DNA of 48,009 nucleotides from a virus, in IMG/VR virus record IMGVR_UViG_3300050120_000073, positions 1 to 48,009 of that record. One strand, written 5' to 3'. The translations under genes were made by a program, and so were the position numbers. The notes beneath the pieces are model-generated. The model did not search any database, was not told where the DNA came from, and worked only from the letters and a program-made list of their open reading frames with translations. Below are positions 1 to 8,566 of this stretch, piece by piece. The first letter of the stretch is position 1. Every line of letters starts with the position of its first letter.

Positions 1-434
1 AAGCGACTAATCCAGGCTGAGCGGTCCTGGCCGGTTAGCGTGATTTCGTACTTGCCCGCCGTTTTCTTGCTCTTGGGCTTAGTTAATCGAAATACGCCGA
101 GTGGGACCATCTCGGGCGCTCCACCCAACTGGTAGTCCACTCCTCGATAGACCTTCAACTCATTCATGGACGCTGGGTGAAGCAGGTCGCCCGCCGCCCT
201 AGGAATGAGCAAGTCCGCGAGTCGCCCCTGGCTCTCCACGGTGAGATTGAGCAGTCGGCGCACTTGCCGAGTCTCATCGATGTCCACGCTGCCGCCAATG
301 ACCACCGCACTGCCGGGAGAGCCACCGGTTAGTGACTGCAACACTGTGCCCACGGGGTTGCATATGTCTACGCGAACCACGGCCTTGTGATTCTGCATCA
401 TCGCAGCGGAAAAGGCGGAAGATACCGGATACAC
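1..434 (-). CDS. Minor tail protein, C-terminally truncated by window edge
   Basis: The open frame runs off the left edge; 144 codons are visible. I start it at a GTG (434) that overlaps the TAG stop of the upstream gene (TAGTG). The N-terminus then reads MYPVSSAFSAAM, which resembles the opening of actinophage minor tail proteins that begin with a similar hydrophobic motif. The next in-frame ATGs (401, 398) have no Shine-Dalgarno sequence. The visible part is beta-rich (VVRVDIC, YEITLTGQDRSAW) and resembles the DUF5047-type baseplate or tail-tip family. Its place after the tape measure and a large tail protein supports a tail-tip role. Its exact function cannot be told from this fragment. 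Confidence 0.6.
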   Translation of the reverse strand, partial: MYPVSSAFSAAMMQNHKAVVRVDICNPVGTVLQSLTGGSPGSAVVIGGSVDIDETRQVRRLLNLTVESQGRLADLLIPRAAGDLLHPASMNELKVYRGVDYQLGGAPEMVPLGVFRLTKPKSKKTAGKYEITLTGQDRSAWISR

Positions 435-2971
435 TAGGGTGCCGGTCTCACGCTGGGCAAGAAGGCCATATCTACCTGCCGCATCGGCCCACCTGTCTGC
501 AAGCGATTGCCGCGCAGGACGATAGCCGGGCGAGCCGCGCCCATGGTCATGAAGTAAACGCCTGCGCCCATGTCCGAGCGCACGGCCACCACGCGCTGCA
601 ATCCGCGTATCGCAGCGAACGCCGCCAACTGCGCATCGCTAGTGAAGACCATCGACATACTGAATCGCTCACCGCGCATGTCGCCGTGCACCACTAGCGA
701 GTCGGAACGCCCGAAGGGCAAGAACTCGCCCTGGTCCTCGTCCTGGTCGAACTGAATACTGGCATCACCGCCGCTGGAGAGAGTGGCGATTATCTTACTC
801 GCGCGGTTGACAGCCACGGCCAAGGCGGGGGAACCGGGGGTCCAAACCCACCACCTCCCCGTGGTCAGCGTTACTGCCCCCGTGGTCGCGGGAGTTCCTG
901 TAAGTACCCGACCGCCGCTGGTGCCGACTACGAAAACGTAGTAAGTCACGGGGGTGTTCGTGGGTGCTTCTGCGTCGTAGACGGTGACCGTCTGAGTAAT
1001 AGCGGGTATCGGATAAGGGTTGGCCGGGCTCGCTCCGCGTACGTACAGGCCGTCCGAACGCAAAATCACCAGTTCGGTGGTACCGAGGTAGCCGCCGATG
1101 GACCACGTAGTCGAGGTGCCCGGCCCCACCAATGCGCAGTCGGCGTAGAGCAACTCGCTAGTGCCTAGTCCTGCGCCACTGATGATAAGCGTCATAAACG
1201 CCGCTAATGCGGGGGCAGTGGTGGTGATGAAGGGCTGGCCACCGTTGCCCGACGTCGTTGAGTTCGTCGCACCCGACGTCGCTGTGGAGATGAGTCCGCC
1301 TGATGCGTTATAGAATGCGATGGCGACAGTACACGCTCGCGCACTAGCGGGTGAGTGGAACGACGCCAGCGCTCGCACTACTTGACCGGGTACGCACGCC
1401 ACCCCGCTAACGCCCGTAGGCGTGGTGGCCGACACTGCGCCGCTCGCCGTTGCGGTCATACGCAGCGAGTAAGTCCCGTCCTGCGCCCAAGTAGCCGACG
1501 CCGCCAGCGTCGTATTCGCCCCCGCTGCCCAGCCCGTAGTGGCGTTGGCCTCCAAACTCGATTGGTTGGCGGTTAATCCGTTGTCGTACGCCTGCGCCGC
1601 GATAGCGATTTCAGGCAAGCCTGACGTGGCGTCGACGGTTGTGGTCGCTATCGCTGAGGGGGTAGCGGGGGTGTCCGCCGATAGCGTGAAGTCACTATGT
1701 GCCCACGCGCCCACTTCCGGGCCGGTTTCAGTGACTTGCACAAAGGCACGGCAGGAGATGTTTAGGGGAAGCGGTGTTCCTACTAATATCGATGTAGACG
1801 CACTAGAGACTACTCCTGAGTCCCACGCACTAGTGCCACTACCAGGAACAGCGCCAAAGGAGCCCGATTCAATAACGATACGATAGGCTGTTTGTGAAGT
1901 AGAAGGAGCGAGTACCGAACTCCAAGTCACTGTAGGTTGCGTCATGCCATACGTGGTGCCCGATGGGGCGCTGACGGTAGTAGTTGGCGCGAGTTGAGCA
2001 GTGAACGTCAAATCAGAGGCAAACGCGCCTTGGATATTTGCTCCCGCTTCTTGGCTTGCGAACGACCAGTTGTAAACATGCCCATCGACGAAGGTACCCC
2101 CTGGTATCGTGACACCGTTTGGCACCGACACATTGAACGATGCGCCAGGGGCGGTCGATATCGTATTCCACACGGGACTAGATGAACTAAAGTCGGTACC
2201 ATTCCAGTAGCCGTACGACCCACCGCTCAGTTTAAGCCGCAAGGCATAGGCGTTTTGATTGAATCCATCGGTTGAATTGTAGACTGCGCTGAATGCCCCC
2301 GGCGATACGTCGTCATAACTCGCGTTTACCGGCGTTTGTAGTGTGGGGGCCGAGGGGGCCGATGGCGGAACGCAAATAAGTAGAATAGCAACAGCGCGAA
2401 CTCCGCCAGATGTAAGGGTGGAGGTCCACGCTGGTGCTTGCGATGTTGGTGATGATGCGCTGGTAGAGTAAACCAGGGAGGCTGTACCATTTCCACTAAC
2501 GGCGTAGTTGTATGTGAATCCAGCCGTGGAGCCGCCATCCCACTGGTTGCCAAACTGCATAGCGAAGTACAATTCGTTAGAGCCCGTGGGGGTGAGAGGT
2601 GGGTAAGTCCCCGAAGACAGACCATTCCACTGGCCGGTAGTGTTGCAAGCGGCACCGTCCTGCGTCCAATGGCCCGATGGGCCATGGAACTGTTGCGTCG
2701 CAAGAGTGGTGAGAGTGTAACTCGCTGCACTATTGACTATTGTAATGGTGCTGGCTCCAGTGGCAGTGACGATGCCCCACCACACACTGACCACGCCGCC
2801 GAGGTCAGTTTCTCCGCGATTCCACGTCGTTACTCCGCCGCCCGCCACAGACGTAGTCGCGTACTGGTCTCCTAAATAAAGAACCAAGACATCGCCTATA
2901 GCAGTAGGCGATACCGATAGCGTGTTAACGCCGTGACCCGATGCTAGCGACCCTACGGTGGTGATTGCCAT
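434..2971 (-). CDS. Large minor tail protein with fibronectin-like beta domains
   Basis: The protein has 845 residues and follows the tape measure with a 1-nt overlap. It is rich in Thr, Ser, Ala and Gly, with alternating beta-type segments. The middle (about 200-450) contains stretches resembling fibronectin type III strands (PSAPTLQTPVNASYDD, APTTTVSAPSG). The last 100 residues (DEDQGEFLPFGRSDSLVVHG onward) are more compact and charged and look like a tail-assembly domain. The first ~80 residues share GGGVTTW and VTATGA.TIT motifs with the start of the repeat protein at 21502-23961, so the two probably share an N-terminal module. A role in the tail tip or host contact is inferred from position and composition; no catalytic motif is visible. 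Confidence 0.7.
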   Translation of the reverse strand: MAITTVGSLASGHGVNTLSVSPTAIGDVLVLYLGDQYATTSVAGGGVTTWNRGETDLGGVVSVWWGIVTATGASTITIVNSAASYTLTTLATQQFHGPSGHWTQDGAACNTTGQWNGLSSGTYPPLTPTGSNELYFAMQFGNQWDGGSTAGFTYNYAVSGNGTASLVYSTSASSPTSQAPAWTSTLTSGGVRAVAILLICVPPSAPSAPTLQTPVNASYDDVSPGAFSAVYNSTDGFNQNAYALRLKLSGGSYGYWNGTDFSSSSPVWNTISTAPGASFNVSVPNGVTIPGGTFVDGHVYNWSFASQEAGANIQGAFASDLTFTAQLAPTTTVSAPSGTTYGMTQPTVTWSSVLAPSTSQTAYRIVIESGSFGAVPGSGTSAWDSGVVSSASTSILVGTPLPLNISCRAFVQVTETGPEVGAWAHSDFTLSADTPATPSAIATTTVDATSGLPEIAIAAQAYDNGLTANQSSLEANATTGWAAGANTTLAASATWAQDGTYSLRMTATASGAVSATTPTGVSGVACVPGQVVRALASFHSPASARACTVAIAFYNASGGLISTATSGATNSTTSGNGGQPFITTTAPALAAFMTLIISGAGLGTSELLYADCALVGPGTSTTWSIGGYLGTTELVILRSDGLYVRGASPANPYPIPAITQTVTVYDAEAPTNTPVTYYVFVVGTSGGRVLTGTPATTGAVTLTTGRWWVWTPGSPALAVAVNRASKIIATLSSGGDASIQFDQDEDQGEFLPFGRSDSLVVHGDMRGERFSMSMVFTSDAQLAAFAAIRGLQRVVAVRSDMGAGVYFMTMGAARPAIVLRGNRLQTGGPMRQVDMAFLPSVRPAP

Positions 2972-5853
2972 TACTGTCCTCTCGCGGCCATAAGATTTAC
3001 GAGATTCTCGTTGTTCTGCGAGATGGCCGTCTGCACCTGTGCCGCGATTTCGCTGGCGGTAGACGAAGTCGGCGCGGTTATAGTTACCGTAGTTACGGAG
3101 GTTATGGGCGAAACCGGCACCGGCAGGGTGCCGCCTATGGTGTTGGGATTAGACGCAGCAACGATGGGGGCAACAGCCGCGACGATAGCGGGCGCGGCAG
3201 TGGCTAGCGCTGCGGCTGCACTCGCTGCGTTGCCGTTGATGGTCTGCATGTTGGTGTCCCAACTCAATGCCGCCGCGAGTGAAGCCTCCTGCACCGTGGC
3301 CTGTGCATTCCAATTATCGAGTGCCGCCTGCGCATTGGCCTTAGCCGCAGCCGTAGTGGTAGCGTCTAATACGGCTTGCAGCGCTGCCGCCTGTTGCGCG
3401 TCAGTGAGTTTCCTTTGGTCGAGCGCGAGTTGTGCCGCCGCCACGGTGTATGCGTCACCCGTAAGCCCGGCCATATTGGCCTGGTCCTCATTGACGGTCT
3501 CTTGTGCGCCAATGGCCGCTGCTTGTCCGCCCGCCAGTTTCAGAGCAGCAGCGGCCTGTGCAGCGAGCGTCTGCGCTGCGAGGTTTTCCATCGCCTGCTT
3601 GTGCACAGCCACCAATTGAGTGGCCAGGGATTGCAGATTCTTATTGTGAGTGGCGTTGAGTTGAGCCTCTAGGGTGGTTAGTGCTCTAGTGTGGGCGGCG
3701 TTGAGCCCCGTATTGAGACTGGCCAGGCTCGTGGAGTTAACGAGCGAGATTTGCGTATTGAGTGCGGCGTTGGCGGTCTTGGAGTCGGAGGTAAGGATGG
3801 CGTTCTTCGCCACCTCCATGTTATGATAATCGGTAGTGATTTTGGTGGCCATCGCTTCGAGTTTCGTGTTGTGCGTGGCGTCGAGGCGGGTGATTAACGA
3901 CGCCGTGGCTTTAGTGTGCGCAGCGTCGAGTTGCTTATTCAGTTCCGCCAGGCTCTTGCTGTGCGCTGCCGTTACTTCGACATTGAGCGCCGCCGTACCC
4001 GCCGCCTGGAGTGCGAGTTCTGCGGGGTCCATCTTGGTGCTGCCTGCCGACCCTGTCTTCTTTTTCGTAGTCGTGGAGGGGGGCGCAATGTAGGCGTCGT
4101 GCTTTTTTGACGTCGCTGCAGCGGTGGGGTCGCCGGGGAACGAAGGACGAGGAGCGCCCGCGCGCTTGGCGGCATTGATAATGGCCTGGTTACGAGCGTC
4201 GTACGGGTTTGTAGTGGGCTTAACTCGCGCACCGGGGATAACATCGGCGGCAAGACCGGCTATGTCGTTGATGGGGTTCCATGAGCCGCCCTTGGTAAGG
4301 AAGTTGCCTACCTTGGTTCCTGGGCCAGTGTGCAAGAGTTTGTCCGCTACTGCCGCGACTCCTGCAATCGCCGTGGCCACTAACCCTATCGGCCCTAGCA
4401 GTGCGAGAAATGACGCTCCCGCCACCTCGTTGGCATCCACTATGGCTGTATCGGCGGCTTCGATTCCCGCCGCAGTGGACCACCAACTCGCAACAACGGT
4501 AGCGGCTGCGGTTATCGTGTCAGCGGCGTACATTGCCTCTAGAGCGATGGTTTCGCCCATGCTGGTCATCATGGCCCCGAATGCGGCTACGGCCTCGATG
4601 CCCATGCCCACCAACGCGGGAGTGAGCGACAACCCGATGGCCACTCCCAGAGCGATGGCCAAAGGCGAGCCCTTTTCGAACCATCCGGCCAAACTGATTA
4701 CGTCGTTGATCAGTGGCAAAATAGCGCCCGCTACCTTGGTAATCGCGGGCAACAACACTTCGCCTAGTCGAGTGGCCATGTCTTGAATGGCCACTTTAAG
4801 AATCTCTATTTCCACGGACAGCGTCTTGTCCTTGAGCGCCGCCGCGTCTTGCACGCTGTTGTGCTTAGTTACTGCATCGGTGGCCGCGTTGTAAGACCTA
4901 GTGCCACCGTCAATAACCGCCGTCATGCCCTTAGCCGCCGCGTTACCAAAGATGGTGGCCGACGTCGAGAGTTGCTGCGCCTGCGTCATCGTCGCGTACT
5001 TTGGTGCGAGTTTGTCAATGACAGTGGCCATAGATACCAGTTGGCCGTCAGCCGTTTGAGCAGCAATACCGTAATCGGCTAACGTCTGCTTGGCTAACTT
5101 GTTAACCTTAGTAGACCCCACCGCCGCGCCCATCAGGGCTGTCATCGCAGTGTTAAGTCCCGACAACGCGGTGCGCCCCGTGATGCCGTTTTTCGTCATG
5201 TCCACCATGAGCGCAGTCAGCGCGGCGAGGGGTGGCGATGTGTTGCCCAGTCTTGAACGCACGCGTTCCAAGGATGTGGCGAGCGCTGTGAATGACTGGC
5301 CAGTGGCATTACTTGCGTTAAACAAGACGTTGGATACGTTGGCGGCATCTTTGACTTTTAACTGGAACGCTTGCAGTACGCCGCCCAGCGTCTGCGTCGT
5401 GGTCCCTAGGTCCTGGCCCGACGCCTTAGCGAGGTCGGTAGCGGCATACATGAAGGTCATCGCTTGGGCGTTAGTTAGTGCCGCACCCTGCGTAGCCTTG
5501 AGTTGCCCCGCCACCGCCGCGTACGCCGTCGCCATCTGTTGGCCGGAGTATTCGGACTTACCACCCGTGCTGAGGAATGCATCGCCTAGGGACTTGGCCG
5601 CAGCCATTGACACGCCCGAGGACGCGGCGATGGCCGCATCGGCACTCTGCATCTTGACGGCCAACGACACCGCCGCGACACCCGCTCCCGCAATGGCCGT
5701 GCCCGTGAGAGCGAAACCAGTCATGAGGCTGGCGGGAACGCCCAAACTCCCGAGCATGCTCTTTAGTTTGGTTAGCCCGCCTTCGGTCTCACTAGTGAAG
5801 GTGTTGGTGATGGGGCGAACACGTACGAAGGCGTCACCGATTACGGTGGTCAT
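2971..5853 (-). CDS. Tail tape measure protein
   Basis: At 960 residues this is the longest gene in the window. It lies directly after the overlapping tail-chaperone frames (ATGA overlap) behind a strong AGGAGGTGAG ribosome site. The N-terminal half matches the TP901/phage tape-measure pattern: a small-residue amphipathic helix region (LGSLGVPASLMTGFALTGTA), then SADAAIAASSG and a Thr/Gly-rich core. Two hydrophobic segments follow (around 385-420 and 440-520). Residues 627-761 are nine tandem 15-residue helical repeats, listed separately. The protein sets tail length and probably takes part in DNA ejection. With about 1.5 angstrom per residue a tail of roughly 140 nm would be expected; this is an estimate from the family rule, not a measurement. 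Confidence 0.93.
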   Translation of the reverse strand: MTTVIGDAFVRVRPITNTFTSETEGGLTKLKSMLGSLGVPASLMTGFALTGTAIAGAGVAAVSLAVKMQSADAAIAASSGVSMAAAKSLGDAFLSTGGKSEYSGQQMATAYAAVAGQLKATQGAALTNAQAMTFMYAATDLAKASGQDLGTTTQTLGGVLQAFQLKVKDAANVSNVLFNASNATGQSFTALATSLERVRSRLGNTSPPLAALTALMVDMTKNGITGRTALSGLNTAMTALMGAAVGSTKVNKLAKQTLADYGIAAQTADGQLVSMATVIDKLAPKYATMTQAQQLSTSATIFGNAAAKGMTAVIDGGTRSYNAATDAVTKHNSVQDAAALKDKTLSVEIEILKVAIQDMATRLGEVLLPAITKVAGAILPLINDVISLAGWFEKGSPLAIALGVAIGLSLTPALVGMGIEAVAAFGAMMTSMGETIALEAMYAADTITAAATVVASWWSTAAGIEAADTAIVDANEVAGASFLALLGPIGLVATAIAGVAAVADKLLHTGPGTKVGNFLTKGGSWNPINDIAGLAADVIPGARVKPTTNPYDARNQAIINAAKRAGAPRPSFPGDPTAAATSKKHDAYIAPPSTTTKKKTGSAGSTKMDPAELALQAAGTAALNVEVTAAHSKSLAELNKQLDAAHTKATASLITRLDATHNTKLEAMATKITTDYHNMEVAKNAILTSDSKTANAALNTQISLVNSTSLASLNTGLNAAHTRALTTLEAQLNATHNKNLQSLATQLVAVHKQAMENLAAQTLAAQAAAALKLAGGQAAAIGAQETVNEDQANMAGLTGDAYTVAAAQLALDQRKLTDAQQAAALQAVLDATTTAAAKANAQAALDNWNAQATVQEASLAAALSWDTNMQTINGNAASAAAALATAAPAIVAAVAPIVAASNPNTIGGTLPVPVSPITSVTTVTITAPTSSTASEIAAQVQTAISQNNENLVNLMAARGQ
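3571..3975 (-). repeat. Nine tandem 15-residue repeats in the tape measure
   Basis: Nine consecutive 45-nt units encode helices of the form LxAAHxKxLxxLxxQ, for example LDAAHTKATASLITR, LNAAHTRALTTLEAQ and LNATHNKNLQSLATQ. The Leu/Ile/Val at position 1 and the His at position 5 are the most constant. Spacing is exact from 3975 down to 3571, with no insertion. The period of 15 differs from the heptad of a classical coiled coil and fits a right-handed or hybrid (7+8 or 11+4) coil. Units diverge in sequence, so the array is old rather than recently expanded. Confidence 0.85.
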
Positions 5854-6194
5854 TGCGGCTCACCTCCTATCGGCACACTCATGCCCGGCGCTAACGTGTT
5901 CATCCTGGCCTGTTTTTCGGCCATGGTTTCAATTTCGGGCGGTTGCTCAATAATCCAACGCACGTCGTCGAGTTGGTTGCTCGGTGTGTCTTTAGTGAGA
6001 ACCGCCCATACGGCATTGAGTAACTGCCGGGTGCTTAATTCGCCGCCACTTCGCCCGTGTCCAAGGAGATAACCCTCGACGCTGTCGAAGTTGGCTCCTC
6101 CCCAGGCGGCGAGGAAGATGGCGGCAAAGTAGGGCGGGCGGAGATTTCTTCCACCGCCATTTGCACGAAGGGCAGCAGGTCGTCGGCGTTCCAC
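5850..6194 (-). CDS. Tail assembly chaperone, frameshift extension (gpT-like)
   Basis: This frame lies one base back (-1) relative to the chaperone gene at 6035-6445 and overlaps its last 160 nt. It stops with TGA overlapping the tape-measure ATG. The part beyond the upstream stop (GGELSTRQLLNAVWAVLTK to the end) looks like a real folded segment. The ATG at 6194 lacks a ribosome site and would start with a low-complexity Arg stretch, so independent initiation is unlikely. In tailed phages the second chaperone is usually made as a fusion by programmed -1 slippage, and frame and order here fit that. I did not find a perfect XXXYYYZ heptamer, so the slip site is open. The listed start is only the frame limit. 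Confidence 0.65.
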   Translation of the reverse strand: MERRRPAALRANGGGRNLRPPYFAAIFLAAWGGANFDSVEGYLLGHGRSGGELSTRQLLNAVWAVLTKDTPSNQLDDVRWIIEQPPEIETMAEKQARMNTLAPGMSVPIGGEPQ

Positions 6195-6445
6195 TTGTTG
6201 GCTATCACCATCGTGCGGAAACGCACGTACGACTCGGGCTCCAGCACGTCCTTGTAGAACGCGATGAACGCCACGCTCGCGTCGGTGGGCTTGGCGTCTT
6301 CGGCTCCCGCCGCCGCCAACTCCATGAGCACGAATCCGCTGATTTCGCTTTGGCAGACGAAGTCTTCGCCGTTGATTTCGAGGATTAAAGGGTCCTCGTT
6401 TTGGGTGACCTCGCGCTTGGCGATGGTCAGTTGCTTCCTCGGCAT
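6035..6445 (-). CDS. Tail assembly chaperone (gpG-like)
   Basis: I start this at ATG 6445 (MPRKQLTIAKREV), which overlaps the stop of the tail-tube gene as TAATG; the frame extends further upstream but only through the other gene. The 136-residue product is acidic and helical (FVLMELAAAGAEDAK, YVRFRTMVIANKWNADDLLPF) and ends in a Pro/Ser/Thr-rich linker. It sits between the major tail protein and the tape measure, the standard position of the lambda G/T-type chaperones. These coat the tape measure during tube assembly and are absent from the virion. A longer G-T fusion by -1 frameshift is likely. Confidence 0.8.
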   Translation of the reverse strand: MPRKQLTIAKREVTQNEDPLILEINGEDFVCQSEISGFVLMELAAAGAEDAKPTDASVAFIAFYKDVLEPESYVRFRTMVIANKWNADDLLPFVQMAVEEISARPTLPPSSSPPGEEPTSTASRVISLDTGEVAAN

Positions 6446-7023
6446 TACGACGCCAGGGACGCGTCGAAGTAGTGCGTGAACAGCGACAGGCCAGTGGCGG
6501 GAACTTCGAGCACGAACTCCACGGGGAGGCTGTTCATGGCAGGCGGACGCTTGTGCGTCTGCTTGACCGTGCCAATCTGGATGCACTGCCTCCAGAGGAT
6601 GCGCTCCAGACCATCGAGGCGGTCCCATCCGAGCATGACGCGCACTTCGCCGCCCACCACGGGCGGGGTGAAAGTCGTGATACCGGAAGCGGTGGCCACG
6701 GTGCCGCCGTTGAAGGCGTTGCTCACGTGCGCCGCCGTGATTTCGGCCAGGGCGAAAATCACCTTGGCTTCCACCGACGAGGTCACGTAGCGGATAGGCG
6801 CGAGTTGCTCGGCCACGTCCAGCGGATCGAGTTTCGGGGTCCAGTCGAACTCGGAGCCGTCGAGGGTGTACCCCAACTGCGTCCAGGCGCTCGGCCACGC
6901 CACGGAGGTGGCGGGAGTGGTGATTGGGGAAAGGACACCGGCTGCGGGCTCGGGCGAACCCAGAGGCGCTAGCCACAAGGTCCCGGCTCCGACGACTACG
7001 TGTCCAGCGTTTGGTTCAGTCAT
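6445..7023 (-). CDS. Major tail protein (tail tube subunit)
   Basis: The 192-residue protein has the layout of siphovirus tail tube subunits: an N-terminal VGAGTLWLAPLGS strand segment, a central 'GYTLDGSEFDWTPKLDPLDV' region and a C-terminal beta region (PVEFVLEVPATGLSLFTHYF). The motif 'G-Y-T-x-D-G' followed by an acid/aromatic pair is common in actinophage tube proteins. It lies between the tail terminator genes and the tail chaperones, as expected. A clear ribosome site (GGAGGTC) precedes the ATG. Confidence is high from position plus fold-type pattern; no sequence search was possible. Confidence 0.88.
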   Translation of the reverse strand: MTEPNAGHVVVGAGTLWLAPLGSPEPAAGVLSPITTPATSVAWPSAWTQLGYTLDGSEFDWTPKLDPLDVAEQLAPIRYVTSSVEAKVIFALAEITAAHVSNAFNGGTVATASGITTFTPPVVGGEVRVMLGWDRLDGLERILWRQCIQIGTVKQTHKRPPAMNSLPVEFVLEVPATGLSLFTHYFDASLAS

Positions 7024-7046
7024 GCTTTCGACCTCCTGTGGTCAAC

Positions 7047-7475
7047 CTAAACGGCTTGCGCCTGTACTACACAATCGATTGAGTACCTCGGTCGTCCGCT
7101 TTCGGCGTCCGGTAAATAGTTCACCGTGAGCGCCGACACGCCAACCGCTCGCACTGTCGTCCCCAAGAGCGTACCGCATGGAAGGTCCAGGAGATTGGAT
7201 ATTAACGCTTGAGCGACGGCCTGGCACTCGACCTTGCCGCCCGTGTTGCCCCAAACGTCGAACTGCACGCGGGGCTCATCCATTGGGTAGTCTGCGCCCG
7301 TGGCCGGTCCACCACTCACCCGAAAGAGCACGATAACTGGGTAGGAACTGGGTCCACCGCGCGGCATCCCTAGAAAGACGCGGGTTCCTACGTTCGGGAG
7401 GTTGAGTCCGCGTAGCCACGTCTTTAGTCCGCCCTCGATGTCACTAAACGCTTTCGCGCCGATTAATGGGCTCAT
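7047..7475 (-). CDS. Tail terminator protein
   Basis: The 142-residue protein sits immediately upstream of the tail tube gene and overlaps the preceding gene by 4 nt (ATGA). Its pattern (AFSDIEGGLKTWLRGL, YPVIVLFRVSGG, PRVQFDVWGNTGGKVECQAVAQALISNLLD) matches the alpha/beta layout of tail terminators such as lambda gpU and the DUF3168 family. In these a helix is followed by an FxxW and a late helix. The protein would cap the tail tube and form the joining interface to the head. This is inferred from position and pattern. Confidence 0.72.
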   Translation of the reverse strand: MSPLIGAKAFSDIEGGLKTWLRGLNLPNVGTRVFLGMPRGGPSSYPVIVLFRVSGGPATGADYPMDEPRVQFDVWGNTGGKVECQAVAQALISNLLDLPCGTLLGTTVRAVGVSALTVNYLPDAESGRPRYSIDCVVQAQAV

Positions 7476-7828
7476 AGGTCACTCATATGAATCGCGACGT
7501 CGAGCGCGGGTCGAAGGAACGGCTGCGCCCCCGCGTGCTCGGTGCCCATTTCGACGTACACAGTGTACTCTACGTCACTGCCCACGTAGCCCACGATGCC
7601 CCCGGACTCCTCCTGCACCATGAAGCGAATCGAGGAGCGCAGGCGACCGGTAAGGACGGGGCACCGTCGCTTGGCCTCCGTCTCGGTCCGGATGCACACG
7701 CGAGTTACGTGCTTGGCCATAGAGCCATTGGGGCCACGCAGTAACTCCGCCAAAGTCACGGGGTCATAGACGATGTCCACCATTTGAAAGACGTTACCGC
7801 CTAGGTCCTTGTACGTGCCCGCAGCCAT
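7472..7828 (-). CDS. HK97 gp10-like tail completion protein
   Basis: I choose ATG 7828, which overlaps the upstream stop as TAATG; the longer frame from 7903 would run through the neighbour gene. The 118-residue product contains 'TRVCIRTETEAKRRCPVLTGRLRSSIRF' followed by 'YVGSDVEYTVYVEMGT' and 'AQPFLRPALD'. The run 'A...CPV.TGRLR.SI', then 'Y..YVE.GT' and 'QPFLRPAL' is the diagnostic pattern of HK97-gp10/phage minor capsid proteins. These act in head-tail joining. Position between the stopper and terminator candidates agrees. Confidence 0.88.
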   Translation of the reverse strand: MAAGTYKDLGGNVFQMVDIVYDPVTLAELLRGPNGSMAKHVTRVCIRTETEAKRRCPVLTGRLRSSIRFMVQEESGGIVGYVGSDVEYTVYVEMGTEHAGAQPFLRPALDVAIHMSDL

Positions 7829-8199
7829 TAGAGCGCGCCAATCTCCTGGAAGCATTCGCCTTCCAGGTAGGAGATGCCCATAACCGCGCGGGCGCGACAC
7901 CACAGTGCCGTGTAAACCTGGCCCACCGAGTCGGTCAATACGTCGTCTCCCAAGATGGTGTCGCCGTCGATAGGGTCGGTTTGGAATCGGTACATCACGC
8001 GCTCGCGCTCGCCACCCGCGCCGAAGGCTCGCACACCGCTCCCCGCATTAAGGTTGGCCCGCAGTCCTACGGCGATATCGACCGATTGCACGTTGGGAAA
8101 GACGTAGTCGGTCTCGGAGTCGAGGTCTTGCTCGGAGTTGGGGTCGCCACTCATTAGGCGCGTAACGGTAAGCGCGGTAGTCGCGAGCGGGATACTCAT
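7828..8199 (-). CDS. Head closure (stopper) protein candidate
   Basis: A 123-residue mostly beta protein lies between a Cys-rich small gene and the gp10-like gene. Segments such as LTVTRLMSG near the N-terminus, VDIAVGLRANLNAGSG in the middle and 'DTILGDDVLTDSVGQVYTALWCRARAVMG' near the end resemble the beta-barrel head-tail joining proteins (SPP1 gp16 / HK97 gp7 type). The order adaptor, stopper, gp10-like, terminator, tube is the usual siphovirus order. The assignment rests on order and beta pattern. Confidence 0.6.
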   Translation of the reverse strand: MSIPLATTALTVTRLMSGDPNSEQDLDSETDYVFPNVQSVDIAVGLRANLNAGSGVRAFGAGGERERVMYRFQTDPIDGDTILGDDVLTDSVGQVYTALWCRARAVMGISYLEGECFQEIGAL

Positions 8200-8203
8200 G
8201 CAT

Positions 8204-8566
8204 TCACCAACTGCCGTAGGAGTCGCCCACGCTGCCGAACAGTTCAGTGACGACCTCGATGTTACAGTGCTCGTCGCACAGTTCGTAGTAGTGCAGGTGG
8301 TCTACGCGTGCGGTCTTCGTCGTCCACTCGCCACACTTCATGCATCTGCGCTGCTCATTGGGGTGCTCGACGCCAAGACGTACCTTGTTCTCCAGGACAT
8401 ACTGCGTTTGGTGCTGGTACGCACCCTCTCGGGTGTCGTGGCCGGGACAGCCCGCGCAGTAACCTTCGGCCCACACCTTGCCGTCGTTCATGCAGGTGTA
8501 ACGCCACTTGCCCGCGTCGGGTCGGTCAGACTTCGGGTCCACCTGTCGTGGCTGGTGGTAGTTCAC
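8204..8566 (-). CDS. Cys/His-rich small protein inside the connector genes
   Basis: A 120-residue hydrophilic protein with paired cysteines: GYCAGCPGHD, RRCMKCGEW and LCDEHC, plus several His. This suggests one or two zinc-binding knuckles. It begins at ATG 8566, sharing one base with the adaptor stop, and ends 5 nt before the stopper gene, so it is cotranscribed with virion genes. Zinc-ribbon proteins of this kind are frequent in actinophages but normally in the early region; one within the head-tail connector genes is unusual. I do not recognise its family and assign no function. Confidence 0.7.
   Translation of the reverse strand: MNYHQPRQVDPKSDRPDAGKWRYTCMNDGKVWAEGYCAGCPGHDTREGAYQHQTQYVLENKVRLGVEHPNEQRRCMKCGEWTTKTARVDHLHYYELCDEHCNIEVVTELFGSVGDSYGSW

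Noticed and set aside
4124-5953. Long plus-strand open frames over the tape measure (4124-4786, 5090-5953)
   Set aside because: They are antisense to a clear tape measure, have low-complexity Ala/Pro/Arg composition and no ribosome sites.
6445-6976. Extension of the tail chaperone frame to 6976
   Set aside because: The added part lies inside the tail tube gene and is Arg/His-rich; ATG 6445 with TAATG overlap is better.
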